NCBI GenBank assembly: GCA_031283785.1
Contig: JAITBC010000156.1
Span: 1-14,714 of the forward strand
Direction: 5' to 3'
Source of the DNA: Tannerella sp.
GTDB taxonomy: Bacteria; Bacteroidota; Bacteroidia; Bacteroidales; Tannerellaceae
DNA length: 14,714 nt
Positions 1-7,569 of the stretch are shown piece by piece. Position numbers and translations under genes: made by a program. The notes under the pieces are model-generated. The model searched no databases and had not been told where the DNA came from. It saw nothing but the letters and a program-made list of their open reading frames with translations. Each line of letters begins with the position of its first letter. Positions within the stretch are counted from its first letter, which is position 1.

Positions 1-293
1 CCGACAGCTTCAAAGCGCCTTTCACGGCTGCCGAAGGATGGGGAACTTATTCTCAAAAGCAGTCATCCGCAAAAATGGAATGTATCCTCGAACCCAAATA
101 CGGACAGTTGCAGCTAAGCGGTTTTTCCGCAGACGTCCCCAAAGGCAAAAAGGCAAAAAAGGTAAGTGTTTCGCTCGGCGGACAGACCATTCCTGCAAAA
201 CTTGAGCAAAAGGGCGTTAATGTGCTGGTATCTCTGCAAAACCGTGTAACCGTCAGGACAGGAGAGCGGCTTGTGATGGAGTTTCAGGTGTGA
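1..293 (+). CDS. C-terminal end of an unidentified, probably secreted carbohydrate-active enzyme (5' truncated)
   Basis: An open frame enters from the left edge (first full codon at base 3) and ends at the TGA at 291-293, so only about 96 C-terminal residues are visible. The fragment begins DSFKAPFTAAEGWGTYSQ and continues as short alternating beta-strand-like stretches with Lys/Val/Gly turns (LEPKYGQLQLSGF, KVSVSLGGQTIPAKL). This looks like the terminal beta-sandwich of a large Bacteroidota glycoside hydrolase. An 'AEGWGTxxQ' stretch is, to my recollection, seen near the end of uncharacterised Bacteroidales CAZymes, but I cannot name the family. There is no catalytic region in view. The sigma-factor gene starts 45 bases downstream on the same strand, so the two may share a transcript. 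That a frame is coding here is fairly sure; the function is a guess. Confidence 0.6.
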   Translation, partial: DSFKAPFTAAEGWGTYSQKQSSAKMECILEPKYGQLQLSGFSADVPKGKKAKKVSVSLGGQTIPAKLEQKGVNVLVSLQNRVTVRTGERLVMEFQV

Positions 294-338
294 TATCCCT
301 GATTTTGTGTTTACAGAGAGATCGAAAAAGCATCTCAT

Positions 339-884
339 ATGTTTGACGAGCGCGACTTAATTGACGACCTGAACGGAGGCAACAGGGAGGCCTTTTCCCT
401 GTTATTCAGAGCCTATTACAAAGACCTTGTGCTGTTTGGCGGGAATTTTCTTCCCGGCGACAAAGAGACCTGTGAAGACGTCGTTCAGTCCGTCTTTTTG
501 AAACTGTGGAACGATCGTCGGGCAATTGTCATTGAGACGTCGCTTAAATCATACCTTCTCAAAGCCGTTCGCAACGCTTGTCTGGACGAGCTGCGTCACC
601 GTGACGTCGTGCACGAACACGAATTGTACATGCAGGCTACCCGTATCGTCGACGAAATGGATACGGAAAACTACATCCTTTATTCCGATTTGCAACGGCA
701 TTTGCAGACGGCTCTCGATAAAATCCCCCTGCCTTGTCGTGAAGCATTCGAAATGAACCGTTTCGACGGATTGAAATACCGCGAAATAGCAGAACGGTTG
801 CAACTTTCGGAACGTACTGTGGAAGTTCGGATTGCAAAAGCTATCGACTTGTTGAAAAAATATATGAAAGAATTTTTGATGTAA
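339..884 (+). CDS. RNA polymerase ECF sigma-70 factor (Bacteroidetes type)
   Basis: This 181-residue protein has the two domains of an extracytoplasmic-function sigma factor. Region 2 lies at about residues 18-86 and contains DVVQSVFLKLW (47-57) for core binding and -10 recognition. Region 4 lies at about 118-172, with a helix-turn-helix LKYREIAERLQLSERTVEVR that binds the -35 element. Length is typical of the family (about 170-200). The ATG at 339 gives the full N-terminal helix. The FecR-type anti-sigma gene follows after 77 bases, the usual partner arrangement in Bacteroidota, where such pairs control TonB-dependent uptake of glycans or iron complexes. Here no outer-membrane receptor follows. 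A 7-base inverted repeat (TGTCTTA 891-897, TAAGACA 919-925) lies in the spacer but is too weak to call a terminator. The target genes are unknown. Confidence 0.93.
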   Translation: MFDERDLIDDLNGGNREAFSLLFRAYYKDLVLFGGNFLPGDKETCEDVVQSVFLKLWNDRRAIVIETSLKSYLLKAVRNACLDELRHRDVVHEHELYMQATRIVDEMDTENYILYSDLQRHLQTALDKIPLPCREAFEMNRFDGLKYREIAERLQLSERTVEVRIAKAIDLLKKYMKEFLM

Positions 885-961
885 TATAGCTGTCTTAATA
901 AATGTTATTGAAATGTGGTAAGACAATTTATATACGTCTTTTTAAATAGAAAAAAGCAGAT

Positions 962-1891
962 ATGAAGAAAGACGAACAAAAAGAACGGCTTATCGAAGAG
1001 TTTCTGACGAGGAAACCGGTATTCGAGCCTCTTGAAATTGACATGTTGAATGCCGAGCGAAAAGTCTTTAGACGAATAGGGAGGATTCCGCCTTTCCGTC
1101 ATTTAATGATGTATTTCCAGCGTGTGGCGGCTATAATTGTTATTCCGCTGATAGTCTTTTCGGTATATTCGACGATCGATAAATCGGATGCCTGCATGCC
1201 GGAAAGCGAAGTGTATCAGGAACTGACGGCACCGTATGGGATGATTTCACAGATAAATCTGCCCGATGGATCAAAAGTGTGGCTCAATGGCGGAAGTTCT
1301 CTGGAATATCCTCTCAAATTCAGGAAAGGCGGGCGCAAAGTGCAACTCAACGGTGAAGGCTATTTTGAAGTGCAGTCGGATAAAAAAAATCCTTTCATCG
1401 TGCAAACGGAAAAATTACATTTGGCAGCTACCGGGACAAGTTTTAATATCGAAGCCTATAAGGGAGATTCCGTAACCTGCGTAACGATGGTAAAAGGGAA
1501 AATAGACGTGGCTTTTAATCATGCAATGCCCGTCGCAATGAAAGCCGGTGAACGTGTTTCATACAATGACCGGACAGGAAAAAGCGAAATGACGGTAACG
1601 GATACGTACAAATGGTGCGCATGGAAAGATGGACTGATGATTTTCCGTGACGATCCCCTTTCGTATGTATTCAAACGTTTGGCACGTACTTTTAATGTAG
1701 AAATCCGCATCAAAAACCACGAAATAGCGTCCGACGTCTACCGTGCTACTTTCGAAGACGAATCACTTGACGAAATACTCCTCTTGCTGGAAAAAACGGC
1801 GCCTATCCATTTCGTTTGGCACAAACGGGAAATGAACGAAAACAACCGGTATGCAAGGAAACAAATCGATGTATACAAGCGCAGTAAATGA
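962..1891 (+). CDS. FecR-family anti-sigma factor (FecR and DUF4974 domains)
   Basis: A 309-residue single-pass inner-membrane protein. A short cytoplasmic N-terminus (1-53), which should bind the sigma factor, is followed by one membrane helix (about 54-70, VAAIIVIPLIVFSVYS). The periplasmic FecR domain comes next, at about 88-185, with the family hallmarks LPDGSKVWLNGGSSLEYP (100-117) and GEGYFEV (131-137). The C-terminal DUF4974 domain is at about 227-302 (DPLSYVFKRLARTFNVEI). In the family, the periplasmic part senses the plug/signalling domain of a cognate TonB-dependent transducer and releases the sigma factor. The upstream ECF gene is the evident partner. Odd points: no SusC-like transducer follows, and the gene ends only 6 bases from the stop of the convergent Nudix gene. 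Family assignment is secure; the stimulus is unknown. Confidence 0.94.
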   Translation: MKKDEQKERLIEEFLTRKPVFEPLEIDMLNAERKVFRRIGRIPPFRHLMMYFQRVAAIIVIPLIVFSVYSTIDKSDACMPESEVYQELTAPYGMISQINLPDGSKVWLNGGSSLEYPLKFRKGGRKVQLNGEGYFEVQSDKKNPFIVQTEKLHLAATGTSFNIEAYKGDSVTCVTMVKGKIDVAFNHAMPVAMKAGERVSYNDRTGKSEMTVTDTYKWCAWKDGLMIFRDDPLSYVFKRLARTFNVEIRIKNHEIASDVYRATFEDESLDEILLLLEKTAPIHFVWHKREMNENNRYARKQIDVYKRSK

Positions 1892-1897
1892 ATAAGG

Positions 1898-2527
1898 TTA
1901 ATCACAATAAACCATGGACTCCGGGTCTCGCCGTAAGGTGTCGAGCAGTGTTATTTGTTCCGGAAGAATACGGTCTAATGATAGAGGTGGAAGGTTTTCC
2001 AACGCGAAAAAACCTTTATCAAGGATGTCGAAAGTAAGGTTGTCATCACCTCCGGTTATCTCACAGAGAAAACAAAACTTATAAACATAAAACGGGCTTG
2101 CAGGATGACTGTAACAACGCTTGTCAAGTACAGCCAGCAAGCGGATTACACGCACATCAAACCCGGTCTCTTCCTTAGCTTCCTTGACGACAATCTCCCT
2201 CGGCGTGAACCCCACATCCGACCATCCGCCAGGCAAAGACCAGCGTCCGTCAGCCTTTTCCCTGACCAACAGAATTACATCACTGTCATTGAAAATAACG
2301 GCGCGTATGTCCACTTTCGGCGTAACATATTCCTTCGCCGGATGATAGTCCGCCCGTATATCATCTTCTTTTGCACCGCTCACAATAGATGTTATGCGGT
2401 CGCTTATCGCAATGAGTTCTTTACTGCGGTCTATCTCATATTCATTCGTAGAATACGTAAGTGCAGTTTGCGACATGGCGCGAATACGCTGCGCAATAGT
2501 TATAAGTTCGTTACCTCTGCTTTGCAT
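1898..2527 (-). CDS. Nudix hydrolase with N-terminal Nudix_N helical domain
   Basis: The product is about 209 residues from the ATG at 2527. A TTG at 2542 could add five residues but is less likely. An N-terminal helical segment (about 1-60) resembles the domain found ahead of the catalytic domain in ADP-ribose/nucleotide-sugar-type Nudix enzymes. The catalytic domain (about 68-200) carries WSLPGGWSDVGFTPRE followed by VVKEAKEETGF. Against the canonical Nudix box (G-x5-E-x7-RE-U-x-EE-x-G-U), the metal-coordinating EE pair is kept, the Arg is Lys, and the first Glu is Phe. Such enzymes cleave a nucleoside diphosphate linked to another moiety, using Mg or Mn; the substrate cannot be read from sequence. 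The gene converges on the anti-sigma gene with 6 bases between stops. Upstream, TACTTTCG (2565-2558, minus strand) is a degenerate -7 box without a clear -33. Probably housekeeping and unrelated to its neighbours. Confidence 0.9.
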   Translation of the reverse strand: MQSRGNELITIAQRIRAMSQTALTYSTNEYEIDRSKELIAISDRITSIVSGAKEDDIRADYHPAKEYVTPKVDIRAVIFNDSDVILLVREKADGRWSLPGGWSDVGFTPREIVVKEAKEETGFDVRVIRLLAVLDKRCYSHPASPFYVYKFCFLCEITGGDDNLTFDILDKGFFALENLPPLSLDRILPEQITLLDTLRRDPESMVYCD

Positions 2528-2704
2528 TTTATAAAAAACCAAATTTTAAAAACGATGCGAAAGTATATAAAATTCCGGATATTATACTGTCTCCCCCGTA
2601 AAAATCTTTCCCATCACACACCGTTTTATGGCGTCCGTGACGTCCCGCATTTTTTACAATCGTCTATCAGGTCTTTATTTATGTGCCACAACTTAGGAAA
2701 ATCT

Positions 2705-2771
2705 TCAACTTTCAAGATCCGTAATAAAAACTTCCCGTGTTTTCCCGTCGGGCAATATTGCCTGTAAGTAT
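2705..2771 (-). pseudogene. Degenerate coding scrap resembling an internal GH106 segment
   Basis: Just past the stop of the rhamnosidase gene, shifted by one frame, the minus strand reads EYLQAILPDGKTREV and a few more codons (FITDLES) before TGA at 2707-2705. The rhamnosidase itself contains VQAVLPDGKTQEI at its residues 277-289. At the DNA level, 27 of 30 bases agree between 2737-2766 and 5183-5212, and weaker agreement continues toward lower coordinates. The differences are conservative in protein terms (Q/R, I/V, V/I), as expected of diverged coding DNA. I read it as the remains of a related gene, or of a partial duplication, left after deletion. No start codon or full domain exists. The rest of the 2528-2704 gap holds the Nudix leader and only an unconvincing 22-codon ORF (2650-2582, minus). 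Chance similarity in a common 'LPDGK' turn cannot be fully excluded. Confidence 0.45.
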
Positions 2772-5700
2772 TCACAACGTTTTAGACAGTTCTACCGGGC
2801 CAAGCAAACCGCTTTCCCTTAACGCAACGTCTTTGGATGGCCCGTTAATAGTCCATGTCTTGCGCTGTCCTTCGGGTTGATTGGCATCATAGACAAGGCG
2901 GTTGAACCACGTACTTGTCACTTCGACCTGCAAAGTGTTTGTTCCCGGTTTTACGGCCTCCGTGACGTCGAGACGGTAGGGCGGCGTCCACAGCGTACGC
3001 AGTTTCTTCCCGTTCAGCGTTACTGCGGCAATCATTTCCACGCGACCGAGGTCGATGGAATAGGCAGCATCTTTTTCTATCTTTTCGATGTTGAATGTAG
3101 TTGTGTATGTCGCTGTTCCCGAAAACGCTTTGGCTTCGGGGGAGAGGTCGAGGTCTTTCCATGCCTTCAATTCTTTTATCTCGAACGAATTGGGGGCGCC
3201 CCATCCTGACGGAAATGCAAGCATCCATGTTCCGGAAAGCGTTTCGACAGCCTTCGGCAGCCCGGATTTATACTGTTCACCGGCAAACTTTGCCGACTTC
3301 CCGAAAACTACAAAACACGAACCGGCCTGTTCCAAATCAAAGCGAACGGATGTACGTCCGGATTCGTGTTTAACTGCTTTAGCAGGATAAATTTCTCCGC
3401 TTACGGGGTCCCAGATTTCTGCGTTTCCGGCGTTATTGAAACTCAGTTCGCCTTTAAAACCGCTACCGACCGGAGCGCAAACGTAGTACAGGTCGGCGCC
3501 TTTCGTCCGGCGGTGCAGCCACATTGCATCTCCGCCCGTCACGTCCGGCGGGATGTTCAACACTCTGACGGCAGCCTCGATCGTCATCCCCGACAACACT
3601 TTTCCCTTGCCGAGTTTTCGGATGTTTTCGCCTTTTGCATTACCCCAGAGTTTTTCTACGGCAGCATCGAAACGTTGTTGCGCCGCCTTGCCTCCCGACA
3701 GTGTGGCAATACTTTTCGGCACATCGCCGACGATAACAGCGCCGGCATTGACAAGAGCCAGCAGTTTTTCCAATGTCTCCGGCAGCATCCGTTTATTGTC
3801 CGGCAGCCACATCACTCTGTAAGATATTCCGTCGGGAGTAACGATTTTCCCGTCGCGAACCGAAAGCCTGTTCAGCAAAACATCGGGGTTACAGTAATCG
3901 TATTTATATCCTTTCGGGAAGGGAGCATTTTGATTGGGCTTGTGATTGATTTCGTCGCCGAGATACCAAAGCACGTCGGATACCGGTTTGCCACGCTCGA
4001 ACAGGTAGTTGAGGCGCGAAAGATAAGCTGTAAATTCCGGCATATATTTCCACCATGTTTGACCGCGCAGAAAAGGAGTGCCGATTCCCGATCCGAAAGA
4101 CGTTCCCGGCCATATCCGGTCGGTACGCGGATTGTGCGTGTAGGTGTGGAATACCAGATGCGTTATGCCCTCGATACAATTCATGTTAGCAACTTCTTTT
4201 AACATGCTCAAATGTTCGTCCCATGTCAAATTGAAAGATGTGAACGCTTCGGCTGCAACGCGAGGTTTGCCGTATAGACGCGCTGCGGAAACTGTAGGCT
4301 TGATCGGTTTGAAATTCAGCGAGCCGACATGCGATCCCTGTATCGGATGCCAGAACTCGCACATCGGCACGCAGGCATGTTTGTAATATTCCATAATATC
4401 GGCAGGGAAAATGTCGCCGGCAGCAGTTTCAAAAGTTATCGACAAATCGTTGTCTTTTGCAAGTTTTGCCATCCGTCCGTAAAACTTGTTGGCAAAAAGG
4501 TCGCCGATCGTTGCCCTCCAGTCGTGCAGAAAACGAACCGTCGTTTCGTGGTCGTCAAGTACGTACCCGAATATTGCGGGAAGCCATCTGATGAGTTGGT
4601 AGCCGGCAACCCGTTCAAATTCCGCTTCCATGTCGGTTGTCCATGTCTGAGTTTTACATTCCCAGCTGTCCAGCAGCATCCCGTTCAGCAGTCCGCCGGC
4701 AAGGATACCATTGTTGAGGCGTCCGATATAGCCTGCAAAATGAACGTCGGGACCCGATTCGGAAAGTTTGTCGCACTCCCATCCCGTACCTTCCGGTGGG
4801 GCGGGAGCATTTTTCATACCCGTATTTACATGGCCGATACGCAGGATAGTCCATTTGCCGTCCGGAACGTCCCAAGCTAAATTGCCTTGATCGTCCATCA
4901 TCGAGGAGATGTCGCGGATTTTACCGGTTTGGACAAACGCCGTTGGCGACTGTTCGGGTGTGTCGTTGGCGCGTACTATGCTGCGAAGCGTCCAGCCCGC
5001 TTCCGATTCCCAGTTGTTCTTCCGGGCGGCGGAGAACAGGCGAAGCGAACCGAGCGACATGTCATGTTTATTGGCAATGGTGATCCGGTAAGTCGTCGCG
5101 CCCGTTATGTCGGAACAGGCAAACGAAATCGGACGGTCATCCTGCCAACTGCTCTGCGGCATTTCCGTCTTCAAAATTTCCTGCGTTTTCCCGTCGGGCA
5201 ACACTGCCTGTACGCCTACCGTCACACCCGGCTCGTAACACCATCCGTGATTATATCCGTTGATGCTCGAAAATTCGACTGTCCGGACCGTAACGGCTTC
5301 CGGAAAAGTGATTTCAAGCCGGTGCGGTTCGTTTTCAGGCACGGGCGACAAGCTGAAGGCTTTTCCATGATTACCCGATAAAAAGTCCTTCCATGCCAAA
5401 TCATCGTTACTCTTCACCGACGAGGGTTTGAGTTGCTCGCCGGTATCATCCTGCGGAGTGGGAAAAGCAAGCACGACAATATCCCTGTAATCGCGCCATT
5501 CCTCCATGCTCGGCTGCGGAACGGGCAAAGCGACGTTTTTCTGTCCTCCGCCGTCAACGTCGGTACGGCTAAAAGCAAGGTGACGCATGGCGTTCTCCGG
5601 CTTTATCCACGGCCCTCCGGACATTGCCCAGCCGGGGCAGTTCTGCATGGTAAATTTCAATCCCAGCCGGCGACATTCTTCTGCCGTATGCTTTAAAGCA

Positions 5701-6041
5701 TCTTCCCATGCCGGACTGAGACAGGTAACTTGCGGCTCGACGCCGGGCCATGCTCCGCCAAACTGTCCGTGAAAAAACTGTATTCCCGACAGTCCCGCTC
5801 CGGCAATAGCTTCCAAATCCGCTGTAATGCCTTTGACGGCTACGTTCCCGCCGATAAAGTGAAACCATGTCTCCGGATGATAGACCTGCGGCGGAGATTG
5901 AAACGCTTCCGCATCAGCCTTTCCGAAAGGACGGTTAAGTTCGTCGATTGAAGGTGAAAAAGGTGGTTTCTGTATCTGTGCATTCACCTGTACAACAGTT
6001 AGATATAAACCGATCAAAGAAATGTAATTTAATTTTTTCAT
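2772..6041 (-). CDS. Secreted alpha-L-rhamnosidase, GH106-like
   Basis: A 1089-residue protein with a Sec signal peptide (MKKLNYISLIGLYLTVVQVNA, cleavage about 21/22) and no lipobox, so probably periplasmic. After an N-terminal (beta/alpha)8-type start (PETWFHFIGGNV 56-67, ISGIQ-like strand 85-89, MQNCPGWAMSGGPW 132-145) comes a beta-rich insert at about 200-345. The catalytic core resumes with LLDSWE (456-461) and ends near AAEAFTS (595-601). The C-terminus (about 930-1085) is a GH2-like galactose-binding jelly roll ending ESGLLGPVEL. E461 and E598 are candidate catalytic or metal-binding acids, inferred from their setting in conserved-looking motifs. GH106 enzymes remove terminal L-rhamnose from pectic or other glycans by inversion, using calcium. 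Length fits the family (about 1000-1150). It is transcribed alone from a strong-looking promoter at 6086-6116, without SusC/D partners. The rhaB-rhaA-rhaT operon 4 kb away would use the released sugar. Confidence 0.88.
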   Translation of the reverse strand: MKKLNYISLIGLYLTVVQVNAQIQKPPFSPSIDELNRPFGKADAEAFQSPPQVYHPETWFHFIGGNVAVKGITADLEAIAGAGLSGIQFFHGQFGGAWPGVEPQVTCLSPAWEDALKHTAEECRRLGLKFTMQNCPGWAMSGGPWIKPENAMRHLAFSRTDVDGGGQKNVALPVPQPSMEEWRDYRDIVVLAFPTPQDDTGEQLKPSSVKSNDDLAWKDFLSGNHGKAFSLSPVPENEPHRLEITFPEAVTVRTVEFSSINGYNHGWCYEPGVTVGVQAVLPDGKTQEILKTEMPQSSWQDDRPISFACSDITGATTYRITIANKHDMSLGSLRLFSAARKNNWESEAGWTLRSIVRANDTPEQSPTAFVQTGKIRDISSMMDDQGNLAWDVPDGKWTILRIGHVNTGMKNAPAPPEGTGWECDKLSESGPDVHFAGYIGRLNNGILAGGLLNGMLLDSWECKTQTWTTDMEAEFERVAGYQLIRWLPAIFGYVLDDHETTVRFLHDWRATIGDLFANKFYGRMAKLAKDNDLSITFETAAGDIFPADIMEYYKHACVPMCEFWHPIQGSHVGSLNFKPIKPTVSAARLYGKPRVAAEAFTSFNLTWDEHLSMLKEVANMNCIEGITHLVFHTYTHNPRTDRIWPGTSFGSGIGTPFLRGQTWWKYMPEFTAYLSRLNYLFERGKPVSDVLWYLGDEINHKPNQNAPFPKGYKYDYCNPDVLLNRLSVRDGKIVTPDGISYRVMWLPDNKRMLPETLEKLLALVNAGAVIVGDVPKSIATLSGGKAAQQRFDAAVEKLWGNAKGENIRKLGKGKVLSGMTIEAAVRVLNIPPDVTGGDAMWLHRRTKGADLYYVCAPVGSGFKGELSFNNAGNAEIWDPVSGEIYPAKAVKHESGRTSVRFDLEQAGSCFVVFGKSAKFAGEQYKSGLPKAVETLSGTWMLAFPSGWGAPNSFEIKELKAWKDLDLSPEAKAFSGTATYTTTFNIEKIEKDAAYSIDLGRVEMIAAVTLNGKKLRTLWTPPYRLDVTEAVKPGTNTLQVEVTSTWFNRLVYDANQPEGQRKTWTINGPSKDVALRESGLLGPVELSKTL

Positions 6042-6085
6042 GCTGTATTTTTGTGTTTATCATATAAAATTTATCAAAACCAATA

Positions 6086-6116
6086 CAAAAGTACGTATTT
6101 TGATTTTATTATCAAA
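6086..6116 (-). promoter_or_regulatory. Bacteroidetes-type promoter of the rhamnosidase gene
   Basis: On the minus strand a -33 box TTTG (6116-6113) is followed after exactly 19 bases by a -7 box TACTTTTG (6093-6086). This matches the Bacteroidetes primary-sigma consensus TTTG-N19-21-TAnnTTTG. The expected transcription start is near 6079, giving a leader of about 38 bases before the ATG at 6041. Confidence 0.75.
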
Positions 6117-6344
6117 ATTACGAATGTGACTTTTCCTCTTAAAGACATCTTCCACCTTTCCGTCTAAAACACAAATATCGTAATAATCGGATTCTGAATT
6201 TACCTTTCCTCTGCCCCAAAAAAAACGTTTTTCATCCGCACGCTCCTGGCAATCGCCGGATTTTCATTTGTAAATTTCCTCTGTCGTTTTTTTTGCCGGA
6301 TATATTTTTATTCATTTGCGCGTCGTAATCTGAGAATTTTATGC

Positions 6345-6352
6345 TAACTTTG
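6345..6352 (+). promoter_or_regulatory. Probable -7 box ahead of the PNPOx-like gene
   Basis: TAACTTTG (followed by C) matches the Bacteroidetes -7 consensus and lies 28 bases before the ATG at 6381. The nearest TTTG (6315-6318) is 26 bases upstream, longer than the usual 19-21, so the -33 part is poor. The 339-base divergent gap 6042-6380 otherwise shows AT-rich runs and the opposing rhamnosidase promoter; I see no gene, RNA or repeat in it. Confidence 0.5.
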
Positions 6353-6380
6353 CAGCAGTAACAGGTTTCATTTAAAAATT

Positions 6381-6911
6381 ATGCACATGAAAAGATTAGC
6401 AGGTTTATTATTTGTATTTTTGTTTGTCTTGGGTCTGACTGCGGCGCCGGCATCAAACCTTGCCGACGGGCTGGAGGACGCAAGTAAGGAATCGGAACAG
6501 CCCGCGAAAGAGATGCAGGAAGTATATGATTTCTTAAAACAGTGCGGGACTTATTTCCTTGCTACGGCAGACGGCAATCAGCCGAGGGTTCGTCCTTTCG
6601 GCACGGCGGTTATCTTTGAAAACAGACTTTACATCCAAACAGGAAAGAAGAAAAGAGTATCCAAGCAAATGAAAGCTAACCCTAAAATTGAAATCTGCGC
6701 ATTGGATTTAGCGGCGGGCAAGTGGCTTCGCATTGAAGCGACCGTTGTGGAAGATGAAAGGCGGGAAGCCAAACAGTATGTGCTCGACCAGTATCCCAAT
6801 TTAAAGTCGATGTATTCGGCCGACGACGATAATACGCATGTGCTGTATCTTAAAAACGTGACAGCTACATTTTCGTCCTTTGCGGGAGAAGACAGAACGG
6901 TTAAGTTTTGA
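6381..6911 (+). CDS. Exported pyridoxamine 5'-phosphate oxidase-like (PNPOx-fold) flavoprotein
   Basis: A 176-residue protein. Residues about 46-176 have the split-barrel fold of small PNPOx-like flavin proteins: YDFLKQCGTYFLATADG (49-65), PRVRPFGTAVIFENRLYIQT (68-87) and a basic stretch KKKRVSKQMKANPKIEI (89-105) where the family binds FMN phosphate. Members reduce or sequester small molecules with FMN or F420; the substrate here is unknown. The oddity is a clear Sec signal peptide in front: MHMKR, a hydrophobic core (about 6-20), then an APA cleavage site (22-24) and an acidic linker to the domain. Usual relatives are cytosolic and about 130-140 residues long. The second ATG (6387) would serve equally well as start and keeps the signal. 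The gene is a single transcription unit; its stop is 16 bases from that of the convergent MBL gene. Confidence 0.85.
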   Translation: MHMKRLAGLLFVFLFVLGLTAAPASNLADGLEDASKESEQPAKEMQEVYDFLKQCGTYFLATADGNQPRVRPFGTAVIFENRLYIQTGKKKRVSKQMKANPKIEICALDLAAGKWLRIEATVVEDERREAKQYVLDQYPNLKSMYSADDDNTHVLYLKNVTATFSSFAGEDRTVKF

Positions 6912-6927
6912 ATATTTATTTGGTTAG

Positions 6928-7569
6928 TTAAAGATACGGATTGTTTACTTTTTCGTAGTCGACGGTTGTTGCGGGGCCGTGCCCCGGGTAGATAACGGTG
7001 TCGCCGGGTAAGGTGAGGATCCGGTTTCGGATACTGGAAATGAGCGTGTTGTAATCGCCACCCCACAGGTCGGTACGCCCGATGCTGTGACGGAAAATTA
7101 CGTCGCCGGCAATAATAAATTTGCCGGCCTCGCTGTAAAATACGAGACCGGCCGGCGAATGTCCGGGAGCAAGGATGGCTTTGAGAACCGAGTTGCCGAA
7201 ATGTATATCTTCGTTGTCTACTATATTGCGTAAAGGTTCAATTTCATCAAAATGTGTGGGAATACCAAATGCTGAAGCCTGCATGTCGAGGGTTGGAATG
7301 TCTTTGTTTTTTTCGTCCCTGTGCAGTTCCGGTTGTATACCGTATTTACGGAAGATATATAAATTACCGATAACATGGTCCAAATGATAATGGGTACTCA
7401 ACAATCTTTTCAACGTCAGTTTATTTTCGTACAGATAATCCGATAAAACCTTTTCCTCATCGGTAGTTGCGCATCCGCAGTCTATCAATACGGCTTCTTT
7501 TGTTTCGTCGTACAGGAGGTATGTGTTTTCCCCGAAGAAATTGAAAATAAATTTTTTTATAGTTATCAT
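6928..7569 (-). CDS. Metallo-beta-lactamase-fold hydrolase, glyoxalase II-like
   Basis: A 213-residue cytoplasmic MBL-fold enzyme. The metal motif is intact: THYHLDH (59-65), H137 in PGHSPAG, D156 in IIAGD and H197 in YPGHGPATT. The ending TTVDYEKVNNPYL resembles the small glyoxalase II/YcbL group (about 210-215 residues), which lacks the long C-terminal helices of classic GloB. Family enzymes hydrolyse S-acylglutathione-type thioesters or related compounds using Zn or Fe. The true substrate is uncertain, as many Bacteroidota lack glutathione. The start at 7569 is chosen because its ATG overlaps the rsmG stop as ATGA (7569-7566), the family N-terminus (MITIKKFIFN) begins there, and upstream codons only repeat rsmG in another frame. 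It is the last gene of the lipoprotein-rsmG-MBL set, so translation is probably coupled to rsmG. Confidence 0.9.
   Translation of the reverse strand: MITIKKFIFNFFGENTYLLYDETKEAVLIDCGCATTDEEKVLSDYLYENKLTLKRLLSTHYHLDHVIGNLYIFRKYGIQPELHRDEKNKDIPTLDMQASAFGIPTHFDEIEPLRNIVDNEDIHFGNSVLKAILAPGHSPAGLVFYSEAGKFIIAGDVIFRHSIGRTDLWGGDYNTLISSIRNRILTLPGDTVIYPGHGPATTVDYEKVNNPYL

Noticed and set aside
885..961. Inverted repeat TGTCTTA/TAAGACA with a 21-base loop between the sigma and anti-sigma genes, possible attenuator.
   Set aside because: Only 7 AT-rich base pairs around a long loop and no T-run; too weak to support a terminator or attenuator.
2582..2650. 22-codon minus-strand ORF (MRDVTDAIKRCVMGKIFTG...) in the gap before the Nudix gene.
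   Set aside because: Very short, no ribosome-binding or family signal; it may be gene debris but nothing supports a real small protein.
3088..5381. Several long plus-strand open frames opposite the rhamnosidase gene.
   Set aside because: They mirror the high-GC third positions of the GH106 coding strand and show no recognisable domains.
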